Made by a program: the position numbers and the translations under genes
Shown: positions 6,264-7,173 of the stretch, piece after piece
Layout of the letters: each line of letters opens with the position of its first letter
Position numbering within the stretch: the first letter of the stretch is position 1
Notes under the pieces: generated by a model
What the model was told of the DNA's origin: nothing
Seen by the model: the letters and a program-made list of their open reading frames with translations, nothing else
Database searches by the model: none
Origin: Chthoniobacterales bacterium
Lineage (GTDB): Bacteria > Verrucomicrobiota > Verrucomicrobiia > Chthoniobacterales > UBA10450
Assembly: GCA_013812515.1 (NCBI GenBank)
Contig: JACCTI010000359.1
Coordinates: forward strand, 1-7,173
Reading direction: 5' to 3'
Length of the DNA stretch: 7,173 bases

Positions 6264-6385
6264 CCGCACACCGGATGTTTCAATGATCTGCTGGAAAAAG
6301 TCAGCGAAACCAGTGATATGGATAGGCCCACAGCACTCGCCTGACGAACGGTGAGAACCAAAGACGGGTCGTGTGTGTAATCCCA

Positions 6386-7173
6386 CTAAAGCCTTGAAGT
6401 GTCCTTCGCGACGGGAACCTGGTATTTCAGCGTCGCCGCGTATCGTTCCGAGCGGTAGAGCGGGTCATCTACGGTCCCGGAGACAGCCTGGCCGGCGTAG
6501 GTTTGCGTAGTGCCGTTTACGAAACTTTGGTCGGCCGACCAAACTTGTCCCACGCTATCAGTATACGACGGGCCGCCGCTGTTAATCCGAATCACCGTTG
6601 CCGAAGGTGTTGGCGTTGGCGTGGCAGTGGGAGTCGGCGTCGGTGTCGGTGTCGGGGTTGGCGAAGCCGAGATGTAAACGCCGCTCTTCACGGCCGAATT
6701 TGTTGAACCGGTCTTCAACCAGATCGCCTTTGACGTGGTCGTCCCTATCGGCAGCTGAATCGTGGTTTTTGGTGTAGCCGTTGCCGTCGCTGGCGAGATC
6801 AGCGTACCGGTTGTTGCTGTCGGGGTGCTTCCATCCTGAGTATATCGGACCGATGACCCAACCGTCGCATCGGAAATGACTACCGGCTTTGTCCCACTTG
6901 TGGCCGCCGTGTAACTCCCACCTGCTGGATTAAAGGTTGGTGTCGCTACTGCCGGAGTCGGAGTCGGTGTTGGTGTTGGTGTTGGTGTTGGTGTTGGTGT
7001 CGGTGTCGGGCTAGTCGCTGGAGTGGTGACATTCACGACGTTTGAGAAATTGGAGAACCCAGCCGAGTTTTGAGCACGGACGCGATAATAGTACTTCGTG
7101 GACGCGGTCACCCCAGTGTCGCTGTAGGTGGTGACATTTGCGCCTAGCGCGGGTAACGGGGTGAAGTTTATGC
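6386..7173 (-). CDS. Large surface/secreted protein, C-terminal part: FN3, hexosaminidase-C-type and truncated malectin domains with Pro-Thr linkers
   Basis: The frame is open to the right edge, so the true N-terminus is outside the window (a GTG at 7111 is not needed as a start). From the edge inward come, first, the second half of a fibronectin type III domain (NVTTYSDTGVTASTKYYYRV, then AQNSAGFSNFSNVVNVTTP). Next is a Pro-Thr linker, then a chitobiase/beta-hexosaminidase C-terminal-type domain (ATPTFNPAGGSYT, VRYTQDGSTPT, AIWLKTGSTNSAVKSGVYI). A second Pro-Thr linker leads to the start of a malectin-like, carbohydrate-binding domain (VIRINSGGPSYTDSVGQVWS, DDPLYRSERYAATLKYQVPV). Such chains are typical of exported, surface-displayed proteins of soil bacteria. 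The malectin domain is cut: relatives continue for roughly 100 more residues after PVAK, while here five unrelated residues and a TAG follow. I found no continuation in the other frames. The gene is thus probably 3'-truncated by decay or rearrangement. Confidence 0.85.
   Translation of the reverse strand, partial: INFTPLPALGANVTTYSDTGVTASTKYYYRVRAQNSAGFSNFSNVVNVTTPATSPTPTPTPTPTPTPTPTPTPAVATPTFNPAGGSYTAATSGTKPVVISDATVGSSVRYTQDGSTPTATTGTLISPATATATPKTTIQLPIGTTTSKAIWLKTGSTNSAVKSGVYISASPTPTPTPTPTPTATPTPTPSATVIRINSGGPSYTDSVGQVWSADQSFVNGTTQTYAGQAVSGTVDDPLYRSERYAATLKYQVPVAKDTSRL
6606..6659 (-). repeat. Second Pro-Thr linker: nine degenerate hexamers
   Basis: Nine 6-base units of the GGNGTN type (plus-strand reading), one altered to GCAGTG, encode the Thr-Pro linker between the hexosaminidase-C-type and malectin domains. 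The units differ mostly at silent positions, so this array looks old. Confidence 0.8.
6954..7007 (-). repeat. First Pro-Thr linker: nine near-identical hexamers
   Basis: Nine 6-base units (two GGAGTC, five GGTGTT, two GGTGTC in plus-strand reading) encode the Pro-Thr linker after the FN3 domain. The five identical GGTGTT units in a row point to recent replication slippage. Gain or loss of a unit keeps the frame and only changes linker length. Confidence 0.85.

Larger units (their letters stand above)
5852..6385. other. Long structured intergenic region
   Basis: These 534 bases separate the minus-strand sulfotransferase from the 3' end of the surface-protein gene, so for the sulfotransferase this is its upstream region. 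It contains an 8-bp stem (5941-5970), two competing GC-rich hairpins (5986-6011), a terminator-like stem with T-run (6044-6068) and a weak small ORF (6090-6263). No tRNA, known riboswitch consensus, transposase remnant or continuation of the malectin domain could be recognised in the frames I read. Confidence 0.5.

Noticed and set aside
6140..6361. Minus-strand frame after the truncated malectin gene
   Set aside because: No malectin-like or other recognisable sequence; it looks like a chance frame in intergenic DNA.
6954..7007. Hexamer array as a CRISPR or intergenic satellite
   Set aside because: It is an in-frame Pro-Thr linker in a coding region and has no spacers.

Overview
The window is a patchwork of sulfotransferase genes next to the 3' part of a large, repeat-rich surface protein gene. 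No taxonomic marker is present. The mid-range base composition and the surface protein suggest a soil Verrucomicrobiota (Chthoniobacterales-like) or Acidobacteriota genome or metagenome contig. That protein combines an FN3 domain, a chitobiase/hexosaminidase C-terminal-type domain and a malectin-like domain, joined by long Pro-Thr linkers. The taxonomic guess is inference only.

Left part (1-1226, minus strand): an unrecognised partial ORF runs off the left edge. It is preceded by an intact PF00685-like sulfotransferase (255-1166), and the two could be co-transcribed. The next 930 bases hold no intact gene. They do contain an open frame at 1510-1797 with a sulfotransferase-like 3'-phosphate-binding motif and an in-frame stop, read here as a decayed sulfotransferase remnant.

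Middle part (2098-4916, plus strand): an intact PF13469-like sulfotransferase is followed by an intact sulfotransferase of another subfamily (SHMRGYTT type). After that comes a PF03567-like sulfotransferase broken by three frame changes and one stop codon. The broken gene meets a fourth intact sulfotransferase (4913-5851, minus strand) tail to tail, and their stop codons share bases.

Right part (5852-7173): about 530 bases of intergenic DNA are rich in hairpins, including two mutually exclusive ones and a terminator-like structure. Then comes the 3' end of the FN3/hexosaminidase-C/malectin gene on the minus strand. It stops about one third of the way into the malectin domain.

The intact enzymes should each move a sulfuryl group from PAPS to a hydroxyl or amino group, most plausibly on cell-surface or secreted glycans, but nothing here identifies the acceptors. 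The genes differ in subfamily, are not recent duplicates of each other, and sit in mixed orientations among dead relatives. This looks like a turnover hot spot (sulfotransferase island) rather than one operon. No glycosyltransferase, PAPS synthesis gene, transposase, integrase, tRNA or CRISPR array is visible in the window.
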